Assembly (NCBI GenBank): GCA_021927905.1
Contig: BLLK01000022.1
Coordinates: forward strand, 2,976,001 to 3,040,000
DNA length: 64,000 nucleotides
Reading direction: 5' to 3'
Source: Chaetoceros tenuissimus
Taxonomy: Eukaryota; Bacillariophyta; Thalassiosirophyceae; Chaetocerotales; Chaetocerotaceae
Shown here: positions 1 through 10,524 of the stretch, one piece after another
Layout: each line of letters begins with the position of its first letter
Numbering within the stretch: the stretch's first letter is position 1
Translations under genes and position numbers: made by a program
Notes under the pieces: model-generated
Database searches by the model: none
Told to the model about the DNA's origin: nothing
The model's input: only the letters and a program-made list of their open reading frames with translations

Positions 1-680
1 ATTTTGATGACCCTGAAATGAATAGAGAAATTTTGAATGAATTGTTGCCATTTCATGAATCTTGGAGTGGGGTTGAGCTTGTGCCACATTTTGCATATGG
101 ACTTCGTGTATATCGCAATGAATCGACATTCAACATGCATTTAGATAAATCTAGTACACACATCATAAGTGGCATATTACATGTTGACCACGGAGAGAAA
201 GATGAACCTTGGCCGCTTGTAATTGAGGATTATCACGGAAATCACAATGAAGTTTTTCTTGAATCTGGGGACTTGTTGTTTTATGAATCGAGTAAGTTGC
301 TGCATGGAAGACCCCGGACAATGAATGGCGAGTACTACACAAGCTTATTTTTACATTACTATCCAAAGAACTGGGAAGCTGAAAGACTTCTTCAAGACAT
401 TCACTATCGAGTGCCTCCTTCATGGGTGGACGCAGTTTCACGAAAAGAATTAGACGAAACCTCTACACTATCAGTGATCGACTCAACCTTTAAAGAGTTG
501 GAATGTGAAGATTCCTGGTGCGGATTAGTAGATTCAAAAAAGTGGTACAGTGATGGACTTGAGTATGGACAATACCTGAGTGGTGATAACAAAGTCAAGT
601 TGCTGGAAAACATACCCAGAGAAACAGAATTATCAAAACACTCCCAGAAAAAGTCACGACGAGAGAATTCAGAGCTATAA
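1..680 (+). CDS. 2OG-Fe(II) oxygenase-like protein, 5' partial
   Basis: The reading frame is open from the window edge, so the N-terminus lies outside; the first in-window Met is at 18. The visible part contains an HLD pair (in the segment FNMHLDKSS) and a distal histidine followed by arginine (LLHGRPR), about 55 residues apart with beta-strand-like sequence between them. This is the H-x-D...H iron site and 2-oxoglutarate arginine of the prolyl 4-hydroxylase/aspartyl hydroxylase fold. The protein would hydroxylate a protein or small molecule using iron, O2 and 2-oxoglutarate; the substrate cannot be read from sequence. The last 80 residues are hydrophilic and end in a basic, Ser-rich tail. 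The next gene is convergent and lies 45 bp away. Confidence 0.7.
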   Translation, partial: FDDPEMNREILNELLPFHESWSGVELVPHFAYGLRVYRNESTFNMHLDKSSTHIISGILHVDHGEKDEPWPLVIEDYHGNHNEVFLESGDLLFYESSKLLHGRPRTMNGEYYTSLFLHYYPKNWEAERLLQDIHYRVPPSWVDAVSRKELDETSTLSVIDSTFKELECEDSWCGLVDSKKWYSDGLEYGQYLSGDNKVKLLENIPRETELSKHSQKKSRRENSEL

Positions 681-725
681 AGTTTTGGCTTGAATGTACA
701 TATGTTAAATTAATGTTATGATTAT

Positions 726-1571
726 CTACAACGAAGATATCCAATCAACGATACTTTCCAAAGCTTTTTCATCGTCAACAGGAACAGCATGTCCTCTTTC
801 ATGATAGCATGATGTTACCTCAACGCCTCTTTCACAGAATGCATCACGAACCTTTTCAGCACTTTCTGGGGGATTGATTTTATCAGCTTCACCAATGATG
901 AAAAGCATCTTTGGTACATATGAAGTATCCTGGTCTTGATCTACCTTAATCTGCATTGAATCGAAAGTTTCCATTTGCGACGAAAAAGGATTCGGCCAGG
1001 CACATCCATTCAACACAACCCTCTTCAATTTACATATTTCAGAATCATTTCGTTGTTTCAATACATTTTCAGTCCATTCCTTGCTACTGAAAAGTGCTGA
1101 TAGTAGAATGGCTCCTTGCGAATGCCCAATAACCACATCATAATTCTTGCTCAACATCGTTTCTCGGACTAATATTGAAGTCTTTTCAAAGCCTTCATAT
1201 TCAAAAGCATTAAACGATCGCACTCCTGGAGGCATTGTCCACCATTGTAATTTCTCTATATTATCCTCCTGCATTTGGAATGGAGCATTAAGGTAATCAA
1301 ATTCAACTTTACAATGATTCATCTTGGACTTCAGACGCACTTCTAAGGGTTGCAAGATTTTCTTGAACGTATCTCCATTGTTACCTTTGCCGTGCAAACA
1401 TAGCACGCTAAATGTATCATCATTGGATTTCATAGCATTCAACTTTGTAGATGATTGTGTAGAGTGCGAGTATAGTCTATTCATTGTTTTGGAAGTGAAG
1501 GAGGTCGCAACGCGAATTGAAATCATGAAAGGGAAAAAGAAGTAAATAATTTTTATGATGACTGTATTCAT
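726..1571 (-). CDS. FSH-type serine hydrolase (alpha/beta fold), signal-bearing
   Basis: This 281-residue protein has an alpha/beta-hydrolase layout typical of the FSH1/ovarian-cancer-gene-2 family. It shows LCLHGKGNNG near the oxyanion hole, the nucleophile elbow GHSQGA, an acid residue in IIGEADKINPP and the catalytic His in ERGHAVP. These supply a complete Ser-Asp-His triad, so it should be an active esterase or thioesterase. The natural substrate is unknown. The N-terminus has a hydrophobic stretch followed by VATSFTSK, which resembles the A/S-F motif of diatom plastid presequences, although plain secretion is also possible. The start at 1571 is chosen because it includes this signal. Confidence 0.8.
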   Translation of the reverse strand: MNTVIIKIIYFFFPFMISIRVATSFTSKTMNRLYSHSTQSSTKLNAMKSNDDTFSVLCLHGKGNNGDTFKKILQPLEVRLKSKMNHCKVEFDYLNAPFQMQEDNIEKLQWWTMPPGVRSFNAFEYEGFEKTSILVRETMLSKNYDVVIGHSQGAILLSALFSSKEWTENVLKQRNDSEICKLKRVVLNGCAWPNPFSSQMETFDSMQIKVDQDQDTSYVPKMLFIIGEADKINPPESAEKVRDAFCERGVEVTSCYHERGHAVPVDDEKALESIVDWISSL

Positions 1572-1966
1572 TTTTCCTCCAAGAAGAGCAAGTGATTTGA
1601 CTCTCTTGCTGAAATTCCTTTTTGACAGTTTTGCACCCTATATGTATGAGATCAAAGTGTTCTTTTAATTCCGATCTATGTATCTAGAAGTAGACTAATA
1701 GATATTGTATTGCTCATATATTGATAACCTTGAAACAGAAAACAGAAGCTGAGAACAGAGAGTGAAAAGTAGATATGACAGATGACAGACGATAGTGGAA
1801 AAACGTGCCTTGATACTCTTCTTTTCTCCAACAATGCGAAGTTTCTCACCCAAAAATACGACTTTACAGGATATTTGTTTATTAAATCAGCACTTATGTA
1901 GTATTCCTTTTTTGTAATGCTTTTAACTCTACAGTAATAACCCATTTATTAACCCCAATTCCCTAA
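1572..1966. other. Intergenic stretch without recognised gene
   Basis: This is the upstream flank of the serine hydrolase and the 3' flank of the MYND gene. I see AT-rich sequence only, with no convincing coding signal, RNA or repeat. Confidence 0.6.
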
Positions 1967-3145
1967 TTACATCATGTTACGCATATTCATGAACATTTGT
2001 TCCATGGGACTTCCAAAAAAATCATCGTCATCTTGCTCCAAAGTGCCATGAAATCTCGGATGCGCACTGATAGCAGCCTTTGCTTGTCTACCCAAAGAAA
2101 CATTTGTACTATTCACATGAAGCTCTGCATCATGATGGAATCCAGCTGGCAACTCTGCTGCCAAAGAATGAGACTCCATGAAGTGGATCTCCTCCAGATC
2201 ATATGCAGCTTGTACATTTAAATCTTCCAATCTTGGTGCCCAAATGTCAAGTCTTTGAAGCAGCTCAGCACGATGTAATCTGATTGACTTCAAATTATTT
2301 GAAGCAAAGACCAAATGACCACAGCGAAATTTGTAACTATCAAACTCCTCTAGTTTTGTAGCATATTGAAGCATATTATGAACCCACTCATCATCTCCAG
2401 GTCCCCAATAAAATAATCCAATTTCTCTCAATTCTGGACACTTGATCACAAAATCAGGTTCATCGCTTTGACTAGGATTTTGCATCCATAGCTTCTTCAA
2501 CTTAGGAGTCGTTTCCTCTGTCAACACTAATTGACCTACGTCCACGTCAATGCACTTCAATTCTTCTAAATTAGGCATTCTAACATTTAGTCTTGGTTTG
2601 GAGTCCTCATCAAAATACGAACCGTCAGCTTTGATTACAAGAAATCTAATCTTTTCATTGCCATCAAGAGCATTGATTTTGGATTGCAATTCTTGACCGC
2701 TGCAAGCAAGTGTGACCATGTCATCATAAAAACGCTGCTGATCATCCGTTTTGAGCGGCTTGACAGTGTGGTGTCCTTCATAGCAGTATTTTGGCCCAGA
2801 TGTGATATTAAAATCACTTTGTCGAGGGTTGCATCCTGTGCCAAGACTGGCTGTCCTTGTAAAGGTTCTCATACATGCCAAGCAACCATAGCTTTGAGTT
2901 GATAAACCAGCTCCAAATGAGCTACCACGATCTTCTAGTAAATGTTCTGGATGCTCAATCAAGCATTTCCCAGGAGGGAAGGGAATTGTTTGAAGGCAGC
3001 GGGTACACTTTGCATCTGGGGCGAAGCATTCTTTGGAGTGAGTTTTCCAATCTTTTTTCTGACAAGCAACGGAGCAGTAGTAACGACGTTTGCAGCGACC
3101 GCAATTCTTTGGCGCGTCTTTCTTACAGATTGCACACAGATCCAT
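1967..3145 (-). CDS. MYND zinc-finger protein with leucine-rich-like repeats
   Basis: The 392-residue protein begins with a full MYND finger: Cys4/7, Cys15/18, Cys24/28 and His36/Cys40, with the typical YYCSVACQKKDW core. A second cysteine-rich segment follows around residues 46-120. Residues about 190-330 hold irregular LRR-like repeats (for example NLEELKCIDV, PKLKKLW, LRLEDLNV-type spacing). The C-terminus is acidic and Met-rich. MYND fingers bind proline-rich partners, so an adaptor role is likely, but no enzymatic SET domain is visible. MYND plus LRR-like proteins are numerous in diatoms. The start is the Met immediately before the finger. Confidence 0.75.
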   Translation of the reverse strand: MDLCAICKKDAPKNCGRCKRRYYCSVACQKKDWKTHSKECFAPDAKCTRCLQTIPFPPGKCLIEHPEHLLEDRGSSFGAGLSTQSYGCLACMRTFTRTASLGTGCNPRQSDFNITSGPKYCYEGHHTVKPLKTDDQQRFYDDMVTLACSGQELQSKINALDGNEKIRFLVIKADGSYFDEDSKPRLNVRMPNLEELKCIDVDVGQLVLTEETTPKLKKLWMQNPSQSDEPDFVIKCPELREIGLFYWGPGDDEWVHNMLQYATKLEEFDSYKFRCGHLVFASNNLKSIRLHRAELLQRLDIWAPRLEDLNVQAAYDLEEIHFMESHSLAAELPAGFHHDAELHVNSTNVSLGRQAKAAISAHPRFHGTLEQDDDDFFGSPMEQMFMNMRNMM

Positions 3146-3415
3146 AGTACGAAGTGAGATTATTTTTATTTAGATAGAAGAAACACTATCAAGTCTAGTC
3201 TATATGATCACACACGCAGTGAAGGGAGTGGACTGAAAAATGATTGCAGAGTAGTGGACCAATCATTCCTACCATACATAGTATGTACATAAGCGTTAAA
3301 TAACCGTAAAATGTCAGCTCATTTTCTGAAATTGTGGGTCTTTTAAGCAAAATAAAGTTACGTACGAAAAATACTGCTACATTCAATTAGCGTGTTACTT
3401 TTATCTACATGCTAT

Positions 3416-5694
3416 CTACAACCTGGAAGAAGTACCAGAGTAGATTCCAGCACCATCTACAATGAGGCGTTTTAAGTGTTGCTCATAGCCAGGTCCAGGT
3501 TCTGTAGCATTCAGTGGATCTTTCTTTGACGCTTCCAAGATAGCTGGGTATACATTTCCATCATATCTGCCGAGTGCACTTTTGAGCTGAAAGTCAGAGA
3601 AATCGTTTGCATCCACCAATGAAACTGCATTCGGACGGATTGTATCCATCATTTCGAGAGTACATGCACGAGCCCAAGCTGCTTGTTCTGCATTAAAGTA
3701 AGAGTCCTCAAGGAAATCTCCAATATCTTTTTCGATCCAATAAAAGCCTAGGAGCAGCGCAAGATCAGTCAAAACAGTAGATTCATTCTCGCCAATGAGC
3801 TTTCCTTCCTCTGCTTCAATACCCGAAATAAAGTTATTAAACAGAAGGAAAGCAGCATGTGCTCTAGACACTCTTCCCATTTGGATCAATGCACCATTCC
3901 ATGCATCTTCAAATTTCTTGCCCTCCATAACATCAGTCTGTATTTGCTGAGCAACGCTGACCAATAAGCTTGCTGCGCGATGTTGGAATGCATCACGAAT
4001 CACATCTGTCTTCTTCATTGCCTCTTTGGAATCAACTGAACATGGCTTTGCCTCCTCTCCGTTCAACATTGCCCCAACTGGTGAAAGTAAGTAGCTGCAA
4101 TCTGTTTTCTTCCAATCCTCAATGTTTCCACTCTGAACATCCTTTACAAGCTTGAGAAGAATCTTGATAACTTGCATAGGTAACATTTGGTTGTCTCCTT
4201 CTACAGTAGGATTTTGTAAATACGAAGTGATGAGTTCCGGAAATCCAGATGATTGCAAGAATCCATGACCACCACAAGATTTTCTTAAATCTTCAAGTCC
4301 ATCTGCAGTAATAGTGGTGGTGAAAGATTTCAATGATGATGTGGTTGCGTGAATATCACCAACCTCTGTCTTTGTAATAGTGGCTTCACCATCCTTCAAA
4401 TTCATCAATCTATTCTCAATAGCTTTGAGATCATTTAGAACCTTTTTACCAGTGAAAAAGAAACAATATGATGCTGCAAGCAACGGCAAAAGACGATGTT
4501 GTTGTTGTTTGTAGTCCAAGATCTGATTTTCTTCCATGGTCTTGCTGGATTTGAACCCTTGCTTTCTGACAGCAGAGTAACGAATTGCAATGGTAGTTCC
4601 CATTCTCAAAGCTCTTCCCGCTTCCATGACAATCAAAGAACGAACTTGCATCATTGTAATGTACGAAATTTTGGCTGCAGCATCACTGACAACTTTTTTC
4701 TCGTAGACACCCTGCTCGTCAACCGAAGCAAATCTCATTGCCATATTCCTTCTTGGGATTTCCACATTCTCAAATTTTGCAAAACCATTATCCATATTAT
4801 TGTAACCAATCTTTGGTCCAATATCTCCACAAGTTACTCCAGGCATTAGTGTATGATCGTCGAGAGATCTGGTCTGCACCAAAAAGTTGTGCATTCCATG
4901 ATCCTTTCCATCACCATCAATAAGTCTAGCAATCACCATTGCATGGTTGCATGTTCTTCCAAGGCATCCTGGCCAGAATTTTATAGAAGTTAACGTAGGC
5001 GAGTTGATTACCCAACTTCCACCTTTCATTCCACCCTCACTCTCTTTTTTAAAGGTAGCCGTGGTTTCCAAGGCTCGAACATTACTTCCATGACCAAGCT
5101 CTGTTTGTGCGTAGCAGCCAATCATTTTCCAGTCTCTACACATTGGCAGCCATCTAGATTGCTGCTCTTCATCACATAAAGATATAACTATCAAATGAAA
5201 ATGAGATAAGTATATGATTCAACAATTCTTTGCTATTGAAAATAAAACACCCAACATGGAGTCTTTATTTGAAACCTATTCAATTGTCAAAGTAACTTAC
5301 GATTGGGTACGAACATTACCCAGTGAAGGGAAGTTGGTAAATCATCTGCTACAGCTGCTAATAAATTGAACCAATCTTTGTCCAAAACAATTTCACCATT
5401 TGTATCTTGACCTATTCCTATCGATCTGCACAATTCAATGAGACGAACATGCTTCGCCAGAGCACGAACATGACGATCGGTTCTGTGGAGATAGGCATTT
5501 TCTTCATTTGAAAAGATTCCAGTTGGATCATTGCGAATGAGTGCAGCTAATTTTTGACGACGAGCTGTTGCTTCTCTAGATCCGTCAAACAAGTTGGTAA
5601 TTTTTGTTGGGTCAAAAGTAGCTTTTGATCTCTCCTTTGCGAGATCAGGATTTGTCGTGAGGGAAGGACCTCCTGTGGGCAAGTAGCGAGCCAT
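3416..5694 (-). CDS. ACX: Peroxisomal acyl-CoA oxidase, two exons
   Basis: Exon 1 is 5694-5301 and exon 2 is 5187-3416. The 113-bp intron (5300-5188) starts GTAAGT and ends GATAG. Joining gives VPNLISLCDEEQQ and a 721-residue protein, close to the usual ACX length. The first step of peroxisomal beta-oxidation is expected: FAD-dependent oxidation of acyl-CoA to trans-2-enoyl-CoA, releasing H2O2. Diagnostic segments are CYAQTELGHGSN and the CGGHGFLQSSG loop, which contacts FAD and carries the region of the catalytic glutamate (PTVEGDN). The C-terminus is SRL, a PTS1 peroxisome signal. The gene is followed by a 270-bp gap and then the MYND gene on the same strand; no operon is implied. Confidence 0.92.
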
Positions 5695-6044
5695 TGTAGA
5701 TTTAGAGTGATATTGAATATGTCTTTGAATATATATTCAATTGCTCAGTATTTTCATTTTGTGTGATGAAGAAACTGAAACTTGAAGTGGAGGCGGCGCG
5801 GCGATGAGGTGCGAACTAATGTAGCTATGTGGAGCTATGTGGTGTTATGTGGCATGTCGATGCTGCCTTGATGATTTACAAAACAATGACTTTCCAATTA
5901 CTATGATTTATGTAATAATCTGCTCATTCTTCATATTTTCATTACATTATTCCTCTTTCATAAAATAATTACCCATTTACGTTAAAAGTATACATCCTCT
6001 TTCAAAGGTGAGATATAATTGTTTAAAGATTTAGCCATATTCAT
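5695..6044. other. Intergenic region with short imperfect repeats
   Basis: This is the 5' flank of acyl-CoA oxidase and the 3' flank of the patatin-like gene. It contains three imperfect 10-bp units (AGCTATGTGG, AGCTATGTGG, TGTTATGTGG) at 5823-5852, about 130-160 bp upstream of the acyl-CoA oxidase start. Nothing else is recognised. Confidence 0.55.
5823..5852. repeat. Triple 10-bp imperfect direct repeat
   Basis: Two identical AGCTATGTGG units are followed by TGTTATGTGG. They lie in the upstream flank of acyl-CoA oxidase, so they could be a repeated regulatory site, but there is no independent support. Confidence 0.6.
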
Positions 6045-6962
6045 TTATAATATCGAAAGACCATAGTTATAAAACTCCAAAGCTTTGTCTTTATCCAATG
6101 ATGGTGACAGAATAGATCGCCAAAGATTCCACTTCAATGGCAATCCAAGTTTCAAACCATCACATCTAGGGTGGGTGTGTATTGTAAAAGCTCCGTCCAT
6201 GTGCACAAGGTCATCAAAGTTCTCATGATTGCCTCTCCACATTGATCGTCCAGTTACATACGGAATCCACGTTGTTTGCATTAATAGTGTTTTCAATTCG
6301 ACAAAGTTTTTGGCTTGTCTAGAATGGAATCTTCCATTTGAACCAGTGGTCAAAATGTTTATATTTGTCAGGTCTTCGATCCATTCTACTTCCCTACTAT
6401 AGTCAGTATTATTTGTGAATTGAAACTTCTCATCTTTGTTCAGTTTCAATATAGCATCAATAAAGAATTCCACCACTTCATATCGATGAATAGACCCACT
6501 GAAAAATAGCTGTTGAGCCTCCAGAGCTTTTCCAAGCACATCTTCAATCGTATGGTTTAACACAGTCACCACTGCACCAAGACATCCAGCCGAAAAGCAT
6601 TTATATTTTTGTATAGATTTATTGGCTTTTATAGCATGCAATCTACCTATTGAATACCAGAACCCAGAAAACCCTGCTCCAGGTACACAAACCGTATTTA
6701 TTTGCGAGAAAGATGAATCCATAATCTTGTCCATCGCACCAGTTTCAGCTCTTTTTGTATCAAGATATAAATGTTTAACAAGATCATGAATATCATCCCC
6801 AAGATCCAAAAAGGAATCCAACATAGGCAGCATGAAATAGAACCATATTTGGACTATGAGCAAATATTTGATGAATCTAGCGAATTTTCTCAATGTTGAA
6901 TGGCTTTCTTTCCCATCATACTCGTATTCTTCATAACAGTCCCTACTTCTCTTCATTTTCAA
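6045..6962 (-). CDS. Patatin-like membrane-anchored protein with atypical nucleophile elbow
   Basis: The 305-residue protein has a basic N-terminus and one membrane segment at about residues 31-50 (LLIVQIWFYFMLPML). Then comes a glycine-rich loop (PGAGFSGFWYSIG), a serine turn CFSAGCLGAV and a later DGAF. This order matches the patatin phospholipase fold: oxyanion loop, Ser elbow, then Asp of a Ser-Asp dyad in DG[AG]. The elbow is unusual: the first Gly of GxSxG is Cys here. It may be a lipid acyl hydrolase on an internal membrane or a divergent, non-catalytic relative. The family call rests on motif order only. Confidence 0.6.
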   Translation of the reverse strand: MKMKRSRDCYEEYEYDGKESHSTLRKFARFIKYLLIVQIWFYFMLPMLDSFLDLGDDIHDLVKHLYLDTKRAETGAMDKIMDSSFSQINTVCVPGAGFSGFWYSIGRLHAIKANKSIQKYKCFSAGCLGAVVTVLNHTIEDVLGKALEAQQLFFSGSIHRYEVVEFFIDAILKLNKDEKFQFTNNTDYSREVEWIEDLTNINILTTGSNGRFHSRQAKNFVELKTLLMQTTWIPYVTGRSMWRGNHENFDDLVHMDGAFTIHTHPRCDGLKLGLPLKWNLWRSILSPSLDKDKALEFYNYGLSIL

Positions 6963-7473
6963 AATCCTTCAAATTTGTTATCGTATATAAACAATAGAAT
7001 ATCTCACATAAATCGAGGGAATAGATGGAAAGGAGACAGTTGTATGTAACCAACAAGCGAGTTACAAGTTAAAAGTTAAAAATGAAAGTATGAATGGCAT
7101 GACACCTTTTCTTTCCTTCAAAATGACACGAGGCTTTTAATTTACTGACGTCATTATTTCGTCATTAAGTGTTCGGTTTATGTGAGCCACTCAACGGCGG
7201 AGTAGCAAAGTAGACAACACATCAGTCTGCATTCGCATCAAAGAACAACTTGACTAAGGTACTTACGAGGAGTAATACTTTCTATTAGGTTGATCACACA
7301 TCAACGCTGATTCATTCGTAAAGAGTACCTGTCTGCATACTTAGTACACTTAGTTCCAACTCACACGAAGAACTTTCCACCGCAGAGAAATAGTCAGCAT
7401 TTACGCATTCTTCCATAAGAACGATTTGAGATAAAGAGAAATTCTGGCTACTTGATTTCATAGTTTCTCAATA
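6963..7473. other. Divergent intergenic region (patatin-like / HflX)
   Basis: This 0.5-kb interval separates two divergent genes and should hold both promoters. A perfect palindrome TGACGTCA lies at 7146-7153, followed by a near copy (TCGTCATTA) about 8 bp on. I see no coding or RNA signal. Confidence 0.6.
7146..7153. promoter_or_regulatory. CRE-like bZIP palindrome TGACGTCA
   Basis: A perfect 8-bp cAMP-response-element-type palindrome sits between divergent genes, about 190 bp from the patatin-like start and 330-380 bp from the HflX start. In diatoms, TGACGT-core elements bound by bZIP factors are known to give CO2/cAMP/light control of plastid genes. A role here is inference. Confidence 0.4.
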
Positions 7474-7521
7474 ATGCACAATAGAACAATACAGTCTCAG
7501 AACAAGAGAGGACGCAGAATC

Positions 7522-9547
7522 ATGAAGCAACCTGCAGCTCTGATATTAATAGCAAGTGTATATTTCCAGTCTCTTTCTTCGACGGCTTTTAATATCAACC
7601 CTATCAGATATCATAGGACCGCACTGAAAGTGTCAACATCTGATAATGAAAACAAGGCCGAAGAATCTGGATCACAGCCACTTTTCAATCTAGCGGATAT
7701 TGACATGTCTAAATCGTTTCAAATTGACGATGCATATGACGAAGAAATTGAAGAGGAGGACTTTGACTTGGATGCTATTGATGTGGACTATGATCTAGGA
7801 TATGATTTCGATGACGACGATGATGACTTGTACAGTACCAACATTGACGATTTACAAACAAGCATTTATTCCAATATTCAATTCGATGATCCATCTTCAA
7901 CAAAAAAGTTGACTGCAGAAGATTCTTATACAAGGGATGATGATGAGATTTTGACAGAGAGGGAAGATCGTTTTTACATCAACGAACAAGGTGAAATGCG
8001 CAAGAGAGAAAAGTGTATTCTTATTGGAGTTGAGAATTTGAATGCAAAACGCAAATCGACTCAGAAACACATGAGTAATCCTGATGATCCTACACAATGG
8101 GATGTATATTTTGACCTTGATCAGTCCATGGATGAAATGAAGGAATTGATCAATACTTGTGGTATGGAACTTGCAGGAGTCATTACACAGAGACTGAATG
8201 ACATCAATCCAAAGACATATATTGGTACAGGAAAAGTGAAGGAGGCTCAAGATTTACTTGCGGAAATTGATTCTTGCACAGTCATATTTGATGCAGAGCT
8301 TAGTCCAGGTCAGCAAAAAGCACTTGAGAATGTCTTCAATAAGGAAATAATTCAGAATGATTTCTTGGGCAGTGAAACAGCAGTAAGTACCGTTTTAAAA
8401 TGCTTCTAGCCTTTCGCTTCTTTCTTCTCTCACAAATTCATCTTTCGAAAATCATGTAAAGACTGTAAAAGTTATTGATCGTACAGCACTGATCCTTGAT
8501 ATCTTCGCACAACATGCAAAAACTCGCGAGGGTAAATTGCAAGTAGATCTTGCTCTACACGAATATAGGAAACCACGTTTGACAAGAATGTGGACACATT
8601 TAGAACGTCAGTCTGGAGCAGGAGGAGTAGGTCTAAGAGGACCAGGAGAATCACAGCTTGAAATTGACAAACGTCTATTGAGAGATAGAATCATTGTCTT
8701 GAAACGAAAAATTGATTCTGTACAAAAACAACGTGATATTCATAGAAGAGGAAGGTCCAATTTAGGTCTTCCAGTATTGGCGTTGGTAGGATATACCAAT
8801 GCTGGTAAATCAACTTTGCTGAATTATTTAACAAGAGCAGGAGTAATGGCTGAGAGTATGCTGTTTGCTACTCTTGATCCTACAACCAGAAAAGTGAAGC
8901 TACCAGGGTTAAAGACTCATCCAGAAGTTTTGTTGACAGATACTGTAGGATTTATTCAAAAATTACCTACACAATTAGTGGCTGCATTCAGAGCAACTTT
9001 GGAGGAGGTGAAAGAGGCAGATGTACTTGTGCATGTGATCGACGCATCAAACCCAGTGTGGGACAAACAGGAAATGGCAGTCAAAGCTGTACTGGCTGAG
9101 CTTGGTGTCGGAGACAAACCGATTGTACGATGCTTGAACAAAATTGACTTGTTGGAAGATGATGTTGCAGAAGATCTACAATATGAAGCAGCTATGATGG
9201 ATGATTATTCTGTCGCTATCTCCTCTAAAACCGGAGAAGGAATGACTGATTTAGTTAGCACAATTGAAGATGCTATGATGGGTCTTCTTATGCCAATTGA
9301 AATTTTACTTCCATATGCAAACGGAAAAGAAGTGAATATTGTTCAGGAAGTAGGACATGTGGAAGAGCTAGAATATAGAGAAGATGGAACATACATGCTA
9401 GCTAGAGTTCCAGAGTCTGTCGCCAATCGTCTTAAACCATTCTATGTAAATCAAGAAGACAATGACTCTGAAGAGGACGATGACGAAATTGATTGGGTTG
9501 CAATTGGCCGTGGAAGGCACGAAAAGAAACAAGAACAAGAGTTTTAA
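7522..9547 (+). CDS. HFLX: Plastid-targeted ribosome-associated GTPase HflX
   Basis: Exon 1 runs to 8382 and exon 2 starts at 8462; the 79-bp intron begins GTAAGT. Joining gives [15 protein letters not shown], continuous with the HflX family, and about 648 residues from the Met at 7522. An in-frame Met at 7474 would add 16 residues. The 7522 start is preferred because it places a signal peptide ([17 protein letters not shown]) with the A-F plastid import motif at the N-terminus. A long acidic segment (residues about 45-110) precedes the HflX N-domain, the [15 protein letters not shown] linker and the G domain, with GYTNAGKST (G1), DTVGF (G3) and NKID (G4). HflX splits or rescues stalled ribosomes; this copy most likely acts on plastid ribosomes. 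Confidence 0.92.
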
Positions 9548-9613
9548 GCGACCAGAGCATTGTATATAAGAAAAAATTAAAAGAATTATACATATTATAA
9601 AGAGAGCTTTTGC

Positions 9614-10255
9614 CTAAACATAATACTTGCTAGAAACTCGGTTGATTACAGCCTTTGCGAGTCCTTGCATTGCAACTTCTTCCTTCGTTGTTTTGTAAAG
9701 TTTAATTATTTTTGTAACTTCTTCTGCTGATCTTTCTCGCCCAAGAATATCTGCTACATCTGACCTCGGAACCAAAGTATCAAGACATGAGTTAAACCCA
9801 TCCACACTAGATAGAGTGTTTGTAAATTGCTCCAAAGTAACGTCTATACCAATTAATATAATATCGTAGACACCAGTGTTATCAGAGGTCTCGTCACTCA
9901 ATGCATAATCCTTCATAGCACTTCCAGTATGTGTAGTACCAGCACAACAGACAACTGAGTCTAATGCTCTTCCCCTAAAATTACTTTGCTGTATATCAGA
10001 GTCCTTGCTGAATGCACTAAATCTCATTAGGGAGGAGTTGACTGCGACTGCAACATGTTCCACTGAAGTGATTCTATTCGCATTCAATATTGCATAGTGA
10101 TCATAATTTTCATTCGTTGGAACCGATGACAATGTTTTATTGACTTGATATGGATTTATCGAGACGTCTTTGAATAAAGACACAAAGATCTTTGTGTCTG
10201 GAAAAAGACCGCATTTTAACTTTATGATAGATGCATCTATTTGAGATTGGGCCAT
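9614..10255 (-). CDS. CGI121: KEOPS complex subunit Cgi121/TPRKB
   Basis: The 213-residue product from the Met at 10255 fits the Cgi121/TPRKB family. An N-terminal FVSLFKDVSIN strand is followed by the NANRITSVEHVAVAVNSSL helix, which matches the family's conserved V/I-x-S-x-x-H/Q-x-x-x-A-x segment. A later SDNTGVYDIILIGID segment matches the conserved SDDDT-ILIV part. KEOPS makes the universal t6A37 modification of ANN-decoding tRNAs, and Cgi121 delivers tRNA to the Bud32/Kae1 core. The frame stays open upstream to 10597, but that part overlaps the neighbouring gene's end and looks unconserved, so the internal Met was chosen. An insert between the two conserved halves makes the protein longer than the usual 175-180 residues. 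Confidence 0.75.
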   Translation of the reverse strand: MAQSQIDASIIKLKCGLFPDTKIFVSLFKDVSINPYQVNKTLSSVPTNENYDHYAILNANRITSVEHVAVAVNSSLMRFSAFSKDSDIQQSNFRGRALDSVVCCAGTTHTGSAMKDYALSDETSDNTGVYDIILIGIDVTLEQFTNTLSSVDGFNSCLDTLVPRSDVADILGRERSAEEVTKIIKLYKTTKEEVAMQGLAKAVINRVSSKYYV

Positions 10256-10524
10256 GTTGCTTTTAGAATACCACAGGTTGAGAAGAGAAGTGAAATTACT
10301 AATCATCAGCCCTTTTACTTGAGCTTTATTGATTAGATCCATCAATGCAAAATCATCTCTGCTTCTCGAGGAAATGAATGGTTCAAATCGACCCCCTTTG
10401 AGCACATGGAGGGGGAAGTAAATGTCCCATAGACTAAACTGAGTTGTCATTGTTTTGAATTGGCTTTTCATAAATTTTACAAGAAACGCAGTTATGGCGA
10501 AACATTTGGCGTGTGCGAAAGCCA

